This document shows positions 26,166-33,298 of a stretch of 64,000 nucleotides of DNA, in pieces. Within the stretch, counting starts at the first letter, position 1; every line of letters begins with the position of its first letter. The DNA is taken from NCBI GenBank assembly GCA_020724365.1, contig DYHD01000003.1:20847-84846 (forward strand), written 5' to 3'. The notes below the pieces were generated by a model. It saw only the letters and a list, made by a program, of their open reading frames with translations, searched no databases and was not told where the DNA came from. The translations under genes and the position numbers were made by a program. This DNA is from Thermodesulfovibrio yellowstonii. Lineage in GTDB: Bacteria; Nitrospirota; Thermodesulfovibrionia; Thermodesulfovibrionales; Dissulfurispiraceae.

Positions 26166-26913
26166 ACAAGGGGAGGAAATATATTTCAAGCTCTTGCCTG
26201 ATATGAAAATTTATAATGGTACCGTTATTACATCAAAAAACAATTCAATTACCTTGAAACTGCAAAAGGATATATTAAAAGGGATTGCAAAAGGTAATTA
26301 TATAATTATCACACATCAAGATAACGATTTTTATGCTGAGGTTGAATATTTTGATGGAAGCACGATGAAGACTAACCTTCTATGGGCTGAAAAGAGGGAA
26401 TACTTCAGGGTGGATGATTTTATCCCTGTTGTAACAAAAAAGGTTAAAGACAATGGACAGTGCAGAAGGTCAAGGATTTTTTCTGGGTATGGGACTACAG
26501 TGCAGAATGAGTTGGTACCAGATGAAACAATTAATCCTGTTCTCTGGAAGATGCTTCTTGATATTCAGGCAAAGCTTGGTCTTATTATCGAGAGAATGAG
26601 CCCTGATAGCCAATCACTCTTAGGAGTAGAAAGCAAGAATGTAAATATTAGTGCTGCTGGTATCTGCTTGGTTTTAGATGAAAAACTTTCAAAAGGAGAC
26701 CTGCTTGAGATAAAGATGCTACTTCCCAATTATCCCCCTATAGGATTAGTAATATATGGCAGGGTGGTCAGATCAACCGAGATCGAAGATGAGCAGTATA
26801 AAACAGCGATTTCTTTTGATGATATAGAGGATGAGATTAGAGACGAGATTATTCAATATACCTTAAGGCGCCAGCGAGATATAATGAAAAAGCAGAAAAA
26901 TAAAAGGGAGTAA
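26155..26913 (+). CDS. PilZ-domain c-di-GMP receptor, YcgR-like
   Basis: 252 residues. An N-terminal YcgR_2-like domain (about 1-85) precedes a PilZ domain with the RxxxR-like KREYFRVDD and the second motif NISAAGICLV. Such proteins bind the flagellar motor or stator when c-di-GMP is high and slow it. It overlaps the HD-GYP gene by 11 bp and precedes motA by 5 bp, which fits that role. Confidence 0.85.
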   Translation: MKIKQGEEIYFKLLPDMKIYNGTVITSKNNSITLKLQKDILKGIAKGNYIIITHQDNDFYAEVEYFDGSTMKTNLLWAEKREYFRVDDFIPVVTKKVKDNGQCRRSRIFSGYGTTVQNELVPDETINPVLWKMLLDIQAKLGLIIERMSPDSQSLLGVESKNVNISAAGICLVLDEKLSKGDLLEIKMLLPNYPPIGLVIYGRVVRSTEIEDEQYKTAISFDDIEDEIRDEIIQYTLRRQRDIMKKQKNKRE

Positions 26914-26918
26914 GATGT

Positions 26919-27683
26919 TTGATTGACAGGGGTAGTGTTTTTGGTCTAATTCTTGGAATTGCAGCTATTGCAGCAGCAAACTATATAGAGGGAGGAAGCA
27001 GCGACTCCCTTTTTCAGCTTACTGCTGCAATGATAGTATTTGGAGGGACATTAGGCGCGACCCTTCTAAGCTTCCCTTTGAGGGATATTATCCAAGCAGC
27101 TTCGTCCCTCAAAGAAGTTTTTTGGGAGAAAGAAATCAATCACGAGCAAATCATTAATGATATTATAAACTATTCATACATAGTAAGAAAAAATGGGATG
27201 TTTGCTCTGGAAGAGGAGCTAACAAAAATTGATGATACATTCTTAAAGAAATCTTTAAGATTAGCTATAGACGGCATGAAGCCAAAATTATTAAGAGAGA
27301 CAATGGAACAAGAAAACATTATTTATGAGGAGAATAAAAAACGGATCGCTAAAGTCTTTGAGACAGCAGGAGGTTTTGCTCCCACAATCGGAATAATAGG
27401 GGCTGTAATGGGTTTAATACAGGTGATGGAGAACCTATCTGACCCTTCAAAGCTGGGATCTGGCATTGCCGTTGCTTTTGTTGCAACAATTTACGGGATT
27501 GGTTCTGCAAATCTTATTTTGCTACCAATATCTAAAAGACTCATTAACAAGATAAACTCAGATCTTACGATGAGGGAGATGATACTTGAAGGTGTAATCT
27601 CTATTCAACTGGGAATAAATCCACACTATATTGATGAAAGACTAAGAGTCTTCATACTGGAAAAAAGGAAATCAGGGCAATGA
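26919..27683 (+). CDS. motA: Flagellar stator protein MotA, first copy
   Basis: 254 residues, TTG start 8 nt after GGGAG. Four TM segments; the conserved core GGFAPTIGIIGAVMGLIQVM and the following TM4 (IAVAFVATIYGIGSANLILLPI) are typical of MotA/PomA. It forms the ion channel with MotB. The shorter, PomA-like form differs from the second copy at 28454. It overlaps its motB by 4 bp. Confidence 0.9.
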   Translation: MIDRGSVFGLILGIAAIAAANYIEGGSSDSLFQLTAAMIVFGGTLGATLLSFPLRDIIQAASSLKEVFWEKEINHEQIINDIINYSYIVRKNGMFALEEELTKIDDTFLKKSLRLAIDGMKPKLLRETMEQENIIYEENKKRIAKVFETAGGFAPTIGIIGAVMGLIQVMENLSDPSKLGSGIAVAFVATIYGIGSANLILLPISKRLINKINSDLTMREMILEGVISIQLGINPHYIDERLRVFILEKRKSGQ

Positions 27684-28366
27684 GAAGAAGATATAAAAAC
27701 ACTGAATCTGATAATCCTGACAGATGGGTGGTATCTTATGCCGATTTTATAACCCTAATGTTTGCTTTTTTTACCGCACTTTATGCCATAAGTCAGGTGG
27801 ATATCTGGAAGTTGGAAAGGTTTTCATTATCTTTGCGTGATGCCTTAAAAACGAGTGATGCCCCGAAGAAAACTGAAACAACTACTATCATTGAAGGCAT
27901 TAAACCTATTTATATCGGCGATATCCAACTGCAAAAGGACATGAAGGAAACCTTGAATAAGGCTGGTTTTATTGAAGGGATATTTATCTCAGCCAGCAGC
28001 AAAGGGGTATCTATATCTTTAAGTGATCTATCAGTTTTTGACAAAGGCTCTGCCAGAATCAAAGATGATGCAAGACCGCTTTTGTCTTTGATTGCTGATG
28101 TCATAAGAAATACAAGCAATTATATCGTTATCGAAGGACACACAGACAATTTGCCCATGAGGGGTTCTCAATTCGCATCGAATTGGGAACTCTCAACTGC
28201 AAGGGCTGCAAATGTGATTATCTACTTTATTAACGATCATGGGATACCACCAGAGAGGCTTTCAGCATCAGGATATGGAGAATATAAACCGATTGCCTCT
28301 AATTCAACACCTGAGGGTAGAAATAAAAATAGAAGAGTGGATATATTATTTTTAAGCGGGAGATAG
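27680..28366 (+). CDS. motB: Flagellar stator protein MotB, first copy
   Basis: 228 residues. One TM segment with the ion-carrying Asp in SYADFITLMFAFF, a plug/linker region, and a C-terminal OmpA-like peptidoglycan-binding domain (IEGHTDNLPM...NWELSTARA...GYGEYKP). It is the partner of the MotA 4 bp upstream. Confidence 0.91.
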   Translation: MRRRYKNTESDNPDRWVVSYADFITLMFAFFTALYAISQVDIWKLERFSLSLRDALKTSDAPKKTETTTIIEGIKPIYIGDIQLQKDMKETLNKAGFIEGIFISASSKGVSISLSDLSVFDKGSARIKDDARPLLSLIADVIRNTSNYIVIEGHTDNLPMRGSQFASNWELSTARAANVIIYFINDHGIPPERLSASGYGEYKPIASNSTPEGRNKNRRVDILFLSGR

Positions 28367-28380
28367 GAAAGACAGACAAT

Positions 28381-28423
28381 AGTCATTAGTATTTAGGCTA
28401 TATACTAACGACTAACAACTAAA
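28381..28423. repeat. Short period-7 repeat, CTAACAA type
   Basis: Between the two stator pairs. CTAACGACTAACAACTAA has a 7-bp period, and AGTCATTAGTATTTAG precedes it in inverted form. It is a different heptamer family from the CTTGAAT tracts. Confidence 0.45.
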
Positions 28424-28453
28424 ATATTATTCCTAAGCAAGGAGTTTAAGTTT

Positions 28454-29308
28454 ATGTTTGCAATAATCGGTATTTTGGTAGTTACAGGGTCAGTTTTAGG
28501 CGGATACCTAATGGTAAAAGGCAATCTTTCCCTTCTCTTTCAACCTGCTGAATTTGTAATTATATTTGGGGCTGCTATTGGAGGTTTTCTGATAGCCTCG
28601 CCTCCAAAGGTAACAGCACTTGTAGCAAAGAATATTGCAAAGATATTCACAGCAAAAAGCCCGACTAAAGCAAAATATTTAGAGCTTCTTACGCTTCTTT
28701 ATCAACTTTTTGCAAAAATAAGAAAAGAAGGTCTCATCTCTTTAGAAGCAGATGTCGAAACACCCCAAAAAAGTCCTCTTTTCAATAAATATCCAAATAT
28801 AATGAATGATCATCATCTAAGAGATTTCATATGCGATAATCTAAAGGTTATTATCTCAACAAATGTCCCTCCTCATGAACTCGATAATCTCATGGAACTC
28901 GAAATGGAGATCCACCATACTAACGCTCTAATTCCAGCAGGCAGCATTAACAAGGTAGCTGATGCCCTCCCAGGATTAGGTATTGTCGCAGCGGTTTTGG
29001 GTGTTGTAATCACAATGCAATATGTTGACTCTCCACCTGCAGTTTTGGGCAATAAAATTGCTGCTGCATTGGTCGGGACATTTCTTGGTGTCTTGCTATG
29101 TTATGGTTATGTTGGACCAATGGCAGCAAACCTTGAACATCAGGTAAGAGAAGACGGCATAAGCTATAACATTGTGAGGATAGCTCTGGTATCATTTGTT
29201 GGCGGGGCTGCACCTCAGGTAGCTATAGAGTTTGGCAGAAGGGCAATACCAGGCAAAGAAAAACCCTCATTTAATGAGCTTGAAAAAGCAGTGAGAGGTG
29301 GCAAATGA
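28454..29308 (+). CDS. motA: Flagellar stator protein MotA, second copy
   Basis: 284 residues, the longer MotA form, similar in length to E. coli MotA. It has TM1-2 at the N-terminus (FAIIGILVVTGSVLGGYLMVKG), a cytoplasmic loop and the core PGLGIVAAVLGVVITM with TM4 beyond. It overlaps its motB by 4 bp. Two different stators may work with different ions or loads. Confidence 0.92.
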   Translation: MFAIIGILVVTGSVLGGYLMVKGNLSLLFQPAEFVIIFGAAIGGFLIASPPKVTALVAKNIAKIFTAKSPTKAKYLELLTLLYQLFAKIRKEGLISLEADVETPQKSPLFNKYPNIMNDHHLRDFICDNLKVIISTNVPPHELDNLMELEMEIHHTNALIPAGSINKVADALPGLGIVAAVLGVVITMQYVDSPPAVLGNKIAAALVGTFLGVLLCYGYVGPMAANLEHQVREDGISYNIVRIALVSFVGGAAPQVAIEFGRRAIPGKEKPSFNELEKAVRGGK

Positions 29309-30060
29309 AAGCACAAAAAATAATTATCAAAAAGGTCGTAAAAAAAGGGCACGGCGGTCATCATGGCGGTTCATGGAAAGTTGCTTATGCCGACTTCGTT
29401 ACAGCAATGATGGCTTTCTTTCTCCTTTTATGGCTTTTGACAATGGTCTCACAGGAAAAAAGGGCTATACTTTCACAGTATTTCAAACACTTCTCAATCT
29501 TTGAGAAGTCAGGTCAAGCATTCATAGACTCAGCAGGGGGAATAACGGGGCAAGGTGCAATAACAGTTCAAAAAGCTGTTCAGACTCTTCCTATTATGAA
29601 ACCTGAAGAATTCAGAGAGGTATTGAAGAAAGCTGTCGAAGCGAAGCTCAGTGATGTTCAGGATCAGATATTTGTTGATATTTTTGAAGGAGGAGTCAGA
29701 GTGCAGCTCATAGATAAAGAAGGAAAACCAATGTTTAATCTGGGGTCAGTAGAACCAACTCCGCTCGCTATAAGAATACTTCATGTCGTAGGAGAGAGTG
29801 TTATTCCTATGCCAAATAGTATTGCTATTGAAGGGCATACTGATTCACTCGCTTATAAGTCAACTACTTACAGCAACTGGGAACTTTCTACCGAGAGGGC
29901 TCTATCCGCCCGTAAGGTGCTTGAAAAGATGGGATTGCACGAATCCCGTTTCAGCAGGGTTTCAGGATATGCTGATACCATCCCATTTGTAAAGGAAGAC
30001 ACCACAGATGCCAGAAACAGGAGAATTAGCTTAATACTCCTACATGAGAAGAAAGAATAG
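29305..30060 (+). CDS. motB: Flagellar stator protein MotB, second copy
   Basis: 251 residues. The N-terminus KKGHGGHHGGSWKVAYADF is typical of this MotB class and includes the ion-binding Asp. The C-terminal OmpA-like domain has IEGHTDSLAY and NWELSTERALSARKVL. It is the last gene of the motility block; the type III CRISPR island starts 140 bp further on. Confidence 0.92.
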   Translation: MKAQKIIIKKVVKKGHGGHHGGSWKVAYADFVTAMMAFFLLLWLLTMVSQEKRAILSQYFKHFSIFEKSGQAFIDSAGGITGQGAITVQKAVQTLPIMKPEEFREVLKKAVEAKLSDVQDQIFVDIFEGGVRVQLIDKEGKPMFNLGSVEPTPLAIRILHVVGESVIPMPNSIAIEGHTDSLAYKSTTYSNWELSTERALSARKVLEKMGLHESRFSRVSGYADTIPFVKEDTTDARNRRISLILLHEKKE

Positions 30061-30141
30061 AGTTTATATTTATCTAGACATTTTTTCTTTTTAATTCATA
30101 TTATTCTGACATATCAGATTCGAAAATCAAACCACCCAATT

Positions 30142-30162
30142 GAAACATTTCTGAAACATTTC
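30142..30162. promoter_or_regulatory. Tandem 10-bp palindromes upstream of the CARF regulator (operator copy 1)
   Basis: Two GAAACATTTC units separated by 1 bp, so 11 bp or one helical turn apart. A near-identical site lies at 31357-31377; compared as reverse complements the two differ at one of 21 positions. The site ends 5 bp before a -35 box. Confidence 0.7.
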
Positions 30163-30167
30163 TTTTA

Positions 30168-30196
30168 TTGCATGTTATTTATTTTTGAAGTAATAT
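30168..30196 (+). promoter_or_regulatory. Probable promoter of the CARF regulator gene, possibly leaderless
   Basis: TTGCAT (30168-30173), 17 bp, TAATAT (30191-30196). The predicted start site is at or next to the ATG at 30204, and no ribosome site is visible, so the mRNA may be leaderless. The operator ends 5 bp upstream of the -35. Confidence 0.55.
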
Positions 30197-30203
30197 TAAT
30201 GTA

Positions 30204-31358
30204 ATGCAAAGCGATGATTTCAAAGAAATATTAATATTTGTTACGGGTGCAACGCCTCAAATAATAACGGAGACTATTTATGCCTTTGCTGTTAAGTCAC
30301 CTCCGATAATTCCCTATAAACTTTATTTTATAACCACATCAAAGGGCAAAGAACTCATAACGAATAACCTGATAAAAGGCAACATCTTACAAAATCTATC
30401 AGAAGAACTGAATCATACCTTGCCCAAAATAGAAGATGATTCATTTATCATAGCAAAAGATCAAAATGGCAATGAGATTGATGACATAAGGTCTGAGATG
30501 GAAAACCGCATTGTCGGGGATTTGATAACCTCTTTCATCAAGGCACAGGCTACAGATTTTTCCGCCCGCCTTCATTGCTCCCTTGCAGGAGGAAGAAAGA
30601 CGATGAGCTTCTACATGGGGGCAGCGCTTCAGCTTTTCGGAAGGCCTTGGGATAAGCTTTATCATGTTCTTGTGACACCCGAGTTTGAATCAAATCCAAG
30701 ATTTTACTTTAAGCCTTCAAAAGATACTGTTATTGAATGCAGGATGCCTGATGGTTCAATAAAGAAACTCAACACAAAAGACGCCGAAATCAACCTCGTA
30801 GAGCTTCCTTTCATCAGACTTAGGCACAAAGTGACACTGCATAAAAAGGGTTTCAACGAACTTGTCGAAGAAGGACAAAGAGAGATTGATACAGCTACGA
30901 TGCAGCCGCCGCTTAAAATTAACCTCGCTGAAAGAACAATAACGATAGGTGATATTTCGATAGATATGGTTCCTATGGAATTGTTCATATATACTTTCTT
31001 TTTAAGGCAGAAAACCAATAAATGTAAGCATAGCAATACACAATACTGCCTCGACTGCACTGATTGTTTTGAGAATATCCATGACATCTTGACAAGACAT
31101 GCCCTTGAGGAACTTGCACCTGATTATGAAAAAATTTATAGGGGGCAGCCCTTCAAATCGAGAGAACTCCTCGATAAATGGAAAGAAGGCATCAAGCCTG
31201 AAGCTTTAAGGCAAAAAATCAGCAAAATAAAAAATACCATCAAAGAGAACTTGACCGATGAAATCTTACTACCATATTACACAATTACTACTATTAGAAA
31301 ATATAGCTCAAGCAGATACGGCGTGAAGGCAGAGAAGGGCAAGATAATTATTGAATGA
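30204..31358 (+). CDS. NE0113-family CRISPR-associated CARF protein with winged-helix-like C-terminus
   Basis: 384 residues. The N-terminal CARF-type Rossmann domain has FVTGATPQIITETIYA and CSLAGGRKTMSFYMGA, typical of the Cas NE0113 family that senses cyclic oligoadenylate. From about residue 245 the order INLAERTITIGDISIDM, then PMELFIYTF, a helix pair and YGVKAEKGKIII looks like an OmpR-type winged helix. A cysteine group (C, then CLDCTDC; about 274-289) interrupts it and may bind zinc. I infer a cOA-responsive transcription factor, supported by the paired operators beside it. A ring nuclease or Csm6-like role is the alternative. Confidence 0.75.
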   Translation: MQSDDFKEILIFVTGATPQIITETIYAFAVKSPPIIPYKLYFITTSKGKELITNNLIKGNILQNLSEELNHTLPKIEDDSFIIAKDQNGNEIDDIRSEMENRIVGDLITSFIKAQATDFSARLHCSLAGGRKTMSFYMGAALQLFGRPWDKLYHVLVTPEFESNPRFYFKPSKDTVIECRMPDGSIKKLNTKDAEINLVELPFIRLRHKVTLHKKGFNELVEEGQREIDTATMQPPLKINLAERTITIGDISIDMVPMELFIYTFFLRQKTNKCKHSNTQYCLDCTDCFENIHDILTRHALEELAPDYEKIYRGQPFKSRELLDKWKEGIKPEALRQKISKIKNTIKENLTDEILLPYYTITTIRKYSSSRYGVKAEKGKIIIE

Positions 31359-31377
31359 AATATTTCAGAAATGTTTC
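31357..31377. promoter_or_regulatory. Tandem 10-bp palindromes upstream of the cmr operon (operator copy 2)
   Basis: GAAATATTTC (a perfect palindrome) and GAAATGTTTC, 1 bp apart, overlapping the stop codon of the CARF gene. The spacing to the following -35 (5 bp) equals that of copy 1, and the similarity continues through TTTCTTTTRTTG. Confidence 0.7.
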
Positions 31378-31382
31378 TTTTG

Positions 31383-31411
31383 TTGAAAGAGAAGGCAAAT
31401 AGTGAGATAAT
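31383..31411 (+). promoter_or_regulatory. Probable promoter of the cmr operon
   Basis: TTGAAA (31383-31388), 17 bp, GATAAT (31406-31411). The predicted leader of about 200 nt contains the heptamer tract before cmr1. Confidence 0.55.
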
Positions 31412-31440
31412 TTATAAGATTTTAAGAGTTGAATTGTTTA

Positions 31441-31556
31441 AGTATTAAATCTTGAATATCGAATTTTTTGAATTTTAAATCTTGAGCCTTGAATCTTGAA
31501 TCTTGAGCCTTGAATCTTGAATCTTGAACCTTGAGTCTTGAATCTTAAATCTTGAA
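31441..31556. repeat. Heptamer tract, CTTGAAT / CTTGAGC units
   Basis: Roughly 15 imperfect tandem 7-bp units lie in the leader of cmr1, followed by a small CCAGCC-AAA-GGCTGG hairpin (31558-31572). There are no spacers, so it is not a CRISPR array. Confidence 0.85.
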
Positions 31557-31617
31557 TCCAGCCAAAGGCTGGCAGTTTTGGATCTTGAATATTCTGTATT
31601 TGGGAAGGAGGGCAGTG

Positions 31618-32916
31618 ATGCTAAAGAAAATAACTTTTGAAATTGAGACAATCACGCCTATGTTTTTGGCAGGGGCTGATCAGAGTAGAGCCGAGCTCAG
31701 AGCCGCAAGCATTAAAGGTTTGCTGCGTTTTTGGTGGCGGGCTATTCGCGCTCAAAGCAATATTGACGAATTACGAAAGGAAGAGGCGAAGATATTTGGC
31801 AGCAGCGATGAAGGGACGGGTGGAGCAAAGTTTACAATTAGAGCTACTCAGCCAGATAAGGAAGCGGTCTCTGTTTATCCGAATCCCGGCAGACAAGACC
31901 CTGTAGGGTATCACTTTTACTCGGTATTTATGCAAAGAGGCAAAGAACGTCCATATTTTCCAGAAGGAAGCAAATTCAAAATAATACTGACCGCAAGGGA
32001 TGAACTTGTTCTAAAGACTGCAGCGGCTTCCTTGTGGATACTGGTTTATTTAGGCGGACTGGGAACAAGGGCAAGACGCGGAGCCGGTAACATTGTTGTC
32101 AACAAAACGGATGATTTTGATAAGATTTTAGCTGATATTCAATTGGATTTTATTCCCAAAGGCAGCAATGCGGAAGAAGTTGCAGACTGGTTGAAACAGA
32201 ATTTTGAAACAGTTAACCGAATAATAAACGGAAACAAAACAGTGTTTATTTCAGATTATTCCAATCTTAGTTTTTCAAGATTCGCAATTAGCAATAACCA
32301 GTTTGCTGCGTGGAAAGATGCATTGGGAGCAGCGGGATTTAAGGCATTTAGAGACAATAATAAATCAAGGATTTTTGAGACCGCATCATTTGGGTTTCCG
32401 ATTATACACAGGACCAGCCATACAACTGTCACCGGAAAGACTGGAAATGAACCTTTTGCCAGAAGAAGCTCCCCAGTAATCTTCAAAGTTATAAGGGTAG
32501 GGAGTTATTTCTACTGGATAATCATCAGACTTTCGGGAGAACTGCTGCCAGATGACGGTGTAATAAAGGCAGATAGAACCACTCAAAAGCCCGACTATGG
32601 CATTATTGATGAGTTCTGGGCAGAACTAAAAAAGAAAGGCAAAGAACACATCCTTGCAATGCCTGGCACTCTTGAGCATATAAAGAATGAATTGGTGAAA
32701 CAGGCCGCTCCTCAAAAGATTATTCTCTTTGGCTCAAAGGCGCGTGGTGATTTTCACAGCAGGTCGGATACTGACATTGCAGTTGAAACCGAATTGCAAA
32801 TTGGGAATCTGTCTTTATCCGGCGCAATTGACATTGTTGACATGAAAAGAGCAGATGAGCGGTTGAAAACAAAAATAAAAAAAGAAGGAGTAGTGATATA
32901 TGAGAGAAAAAGTTAA
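31618..32916 (+). CDS. cmr1: Cmr1 (Cas7-like) fused to an MNT nucleotidyltransferase domain
   Basis: 432 residues from the ATG at 31618, chosen for its GGAAGGAGGG ribosome site; a longer frame from 31552 starts inside the repeat tract. Residues 1 to about 345 are Cmr1, with TPMFLAGADQ, ASIKGLLRFWWRA and the glycine-rich loop LGTRARRGAGN. Cmr1 binds the 3' end region of the III-B complex. From about residue 350 a minimal nucleotidyltransferase follows (FGSKARG at 371-377, RSDTD with Asp384 and Asp386, AIDIVD). No family member I know is described with this fusion. The next gene, a HEPN protein, overlaps by 17 bp and is the natural MNT partner. Confidence 0.85.
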   Translation: MLKKITFEIETITPMFLAGADQSRAELRAASIKGLLRFWWRAIRAQSNIDELRKEEAKIFGSSDEGTGGAKFTIRATQPDKEAVSVYPNPGRQDPVGYHFYSVFMQRGKERPYFPEGSKFKIILTARDELVLKTAAASLWILVYLGGLGTRARRGAGNIVVNKTDDFDKILADIQLDFIPKGSNAEEVADWLKQNFETVNRIINGNKTVFISDYSNLSFSRFAISNNQFAAWKDALGAAGFKAFRDNNKSRIFETASFGFPIIHRTSHTTVTGKTGNEPFARRSSPVIFKVIRVGSYFYWIIIRLSGELLPDDGVIKADRTTQKPDYGIIDEFWAELKKKGKEHILAMPGTLEHIKNELVKQAAPQKIILFGSKARGDFHSRSDTDIAVETELQIGNLSLSGAIDIVDMKRADERLKTKIKKEGVVIYERKS

Positions 32917-33298
32917 GAGATTTTTAAATGATTTTGAAAAGGCATTTAAAAATCTTAAAATCGCGGCAGAACAATCAGTAGATGACCTTGATATTGATGG
33001 CTCTATAAAGCGTTTTGAGCTTTGTTATGAGCTTTCATGGAAGCTCATAAAAGAATATCTTGCTGACAAGGGTATTATTTCTCATAATCCGAGAGACACA
33101 TTTAAAAATGCCTTTGCAAACAACTTGATCGATAATGAAGAAATATGGCTCAAGATGATCGAAGACCGTAATTACTTAGTTCATACATATACTTTTGAGG
33201 AATCAAGAAATATTTTTGAGCGCATAAAAGACTCTTATGTCGTTTCATTTGATTATCTTTTAGAAAAGATCAAACAGGAAAGTTCAGAGGTGCAATAA
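32900..33298 (+). CDS. HEPN protein, HI0074-like nucleotidyltransferase partner
   Basis: 132 residues, all helical. FELCYELSWKLIKEYL and RNYLVHTY are typical of HI0074-family proteins; Arg90, His95 and Tyr97 form the RX4HXY motif of HEPN ribonuclease toxins. In characterised MNT-HEPN pairs the MNT protein AMPylates the HEPN tyrosine and silences it. Here the MNT domain is carried on Cmr1 just upstream, which would tie the toxin to the CRISPR complex. The stop touches the cmr2 start. Confidence 0.82.
   Translation: MREKVKRFLNDFEKAFKNLKIAAEQSVDDLDIDGSIKRFELCYELSWKLIKEYLADKGIISHNPRDTFKNAFANNLIDNEEIWLKMIEDRNYLVHTYTFEESRNIFERIKDSYVVSFDYLLEKIKQESSEVQ

Noticed and set aside
31441..31556. Tandem repeats beside cas genes as a CRISPR array
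   Set aside because: Units are 7 bp, contiguous and without spacers of 30-40 bp; the same repeats occur in the flagellar region.
31552..31617. Upstream TTG start adding 22 residues to Cmr1
   Set aside because: The added codons lie in the repeat tract and hairpin, while the ATG at 31618 has a strong ribosome site and begins at the conserved Cmr1 sequence.
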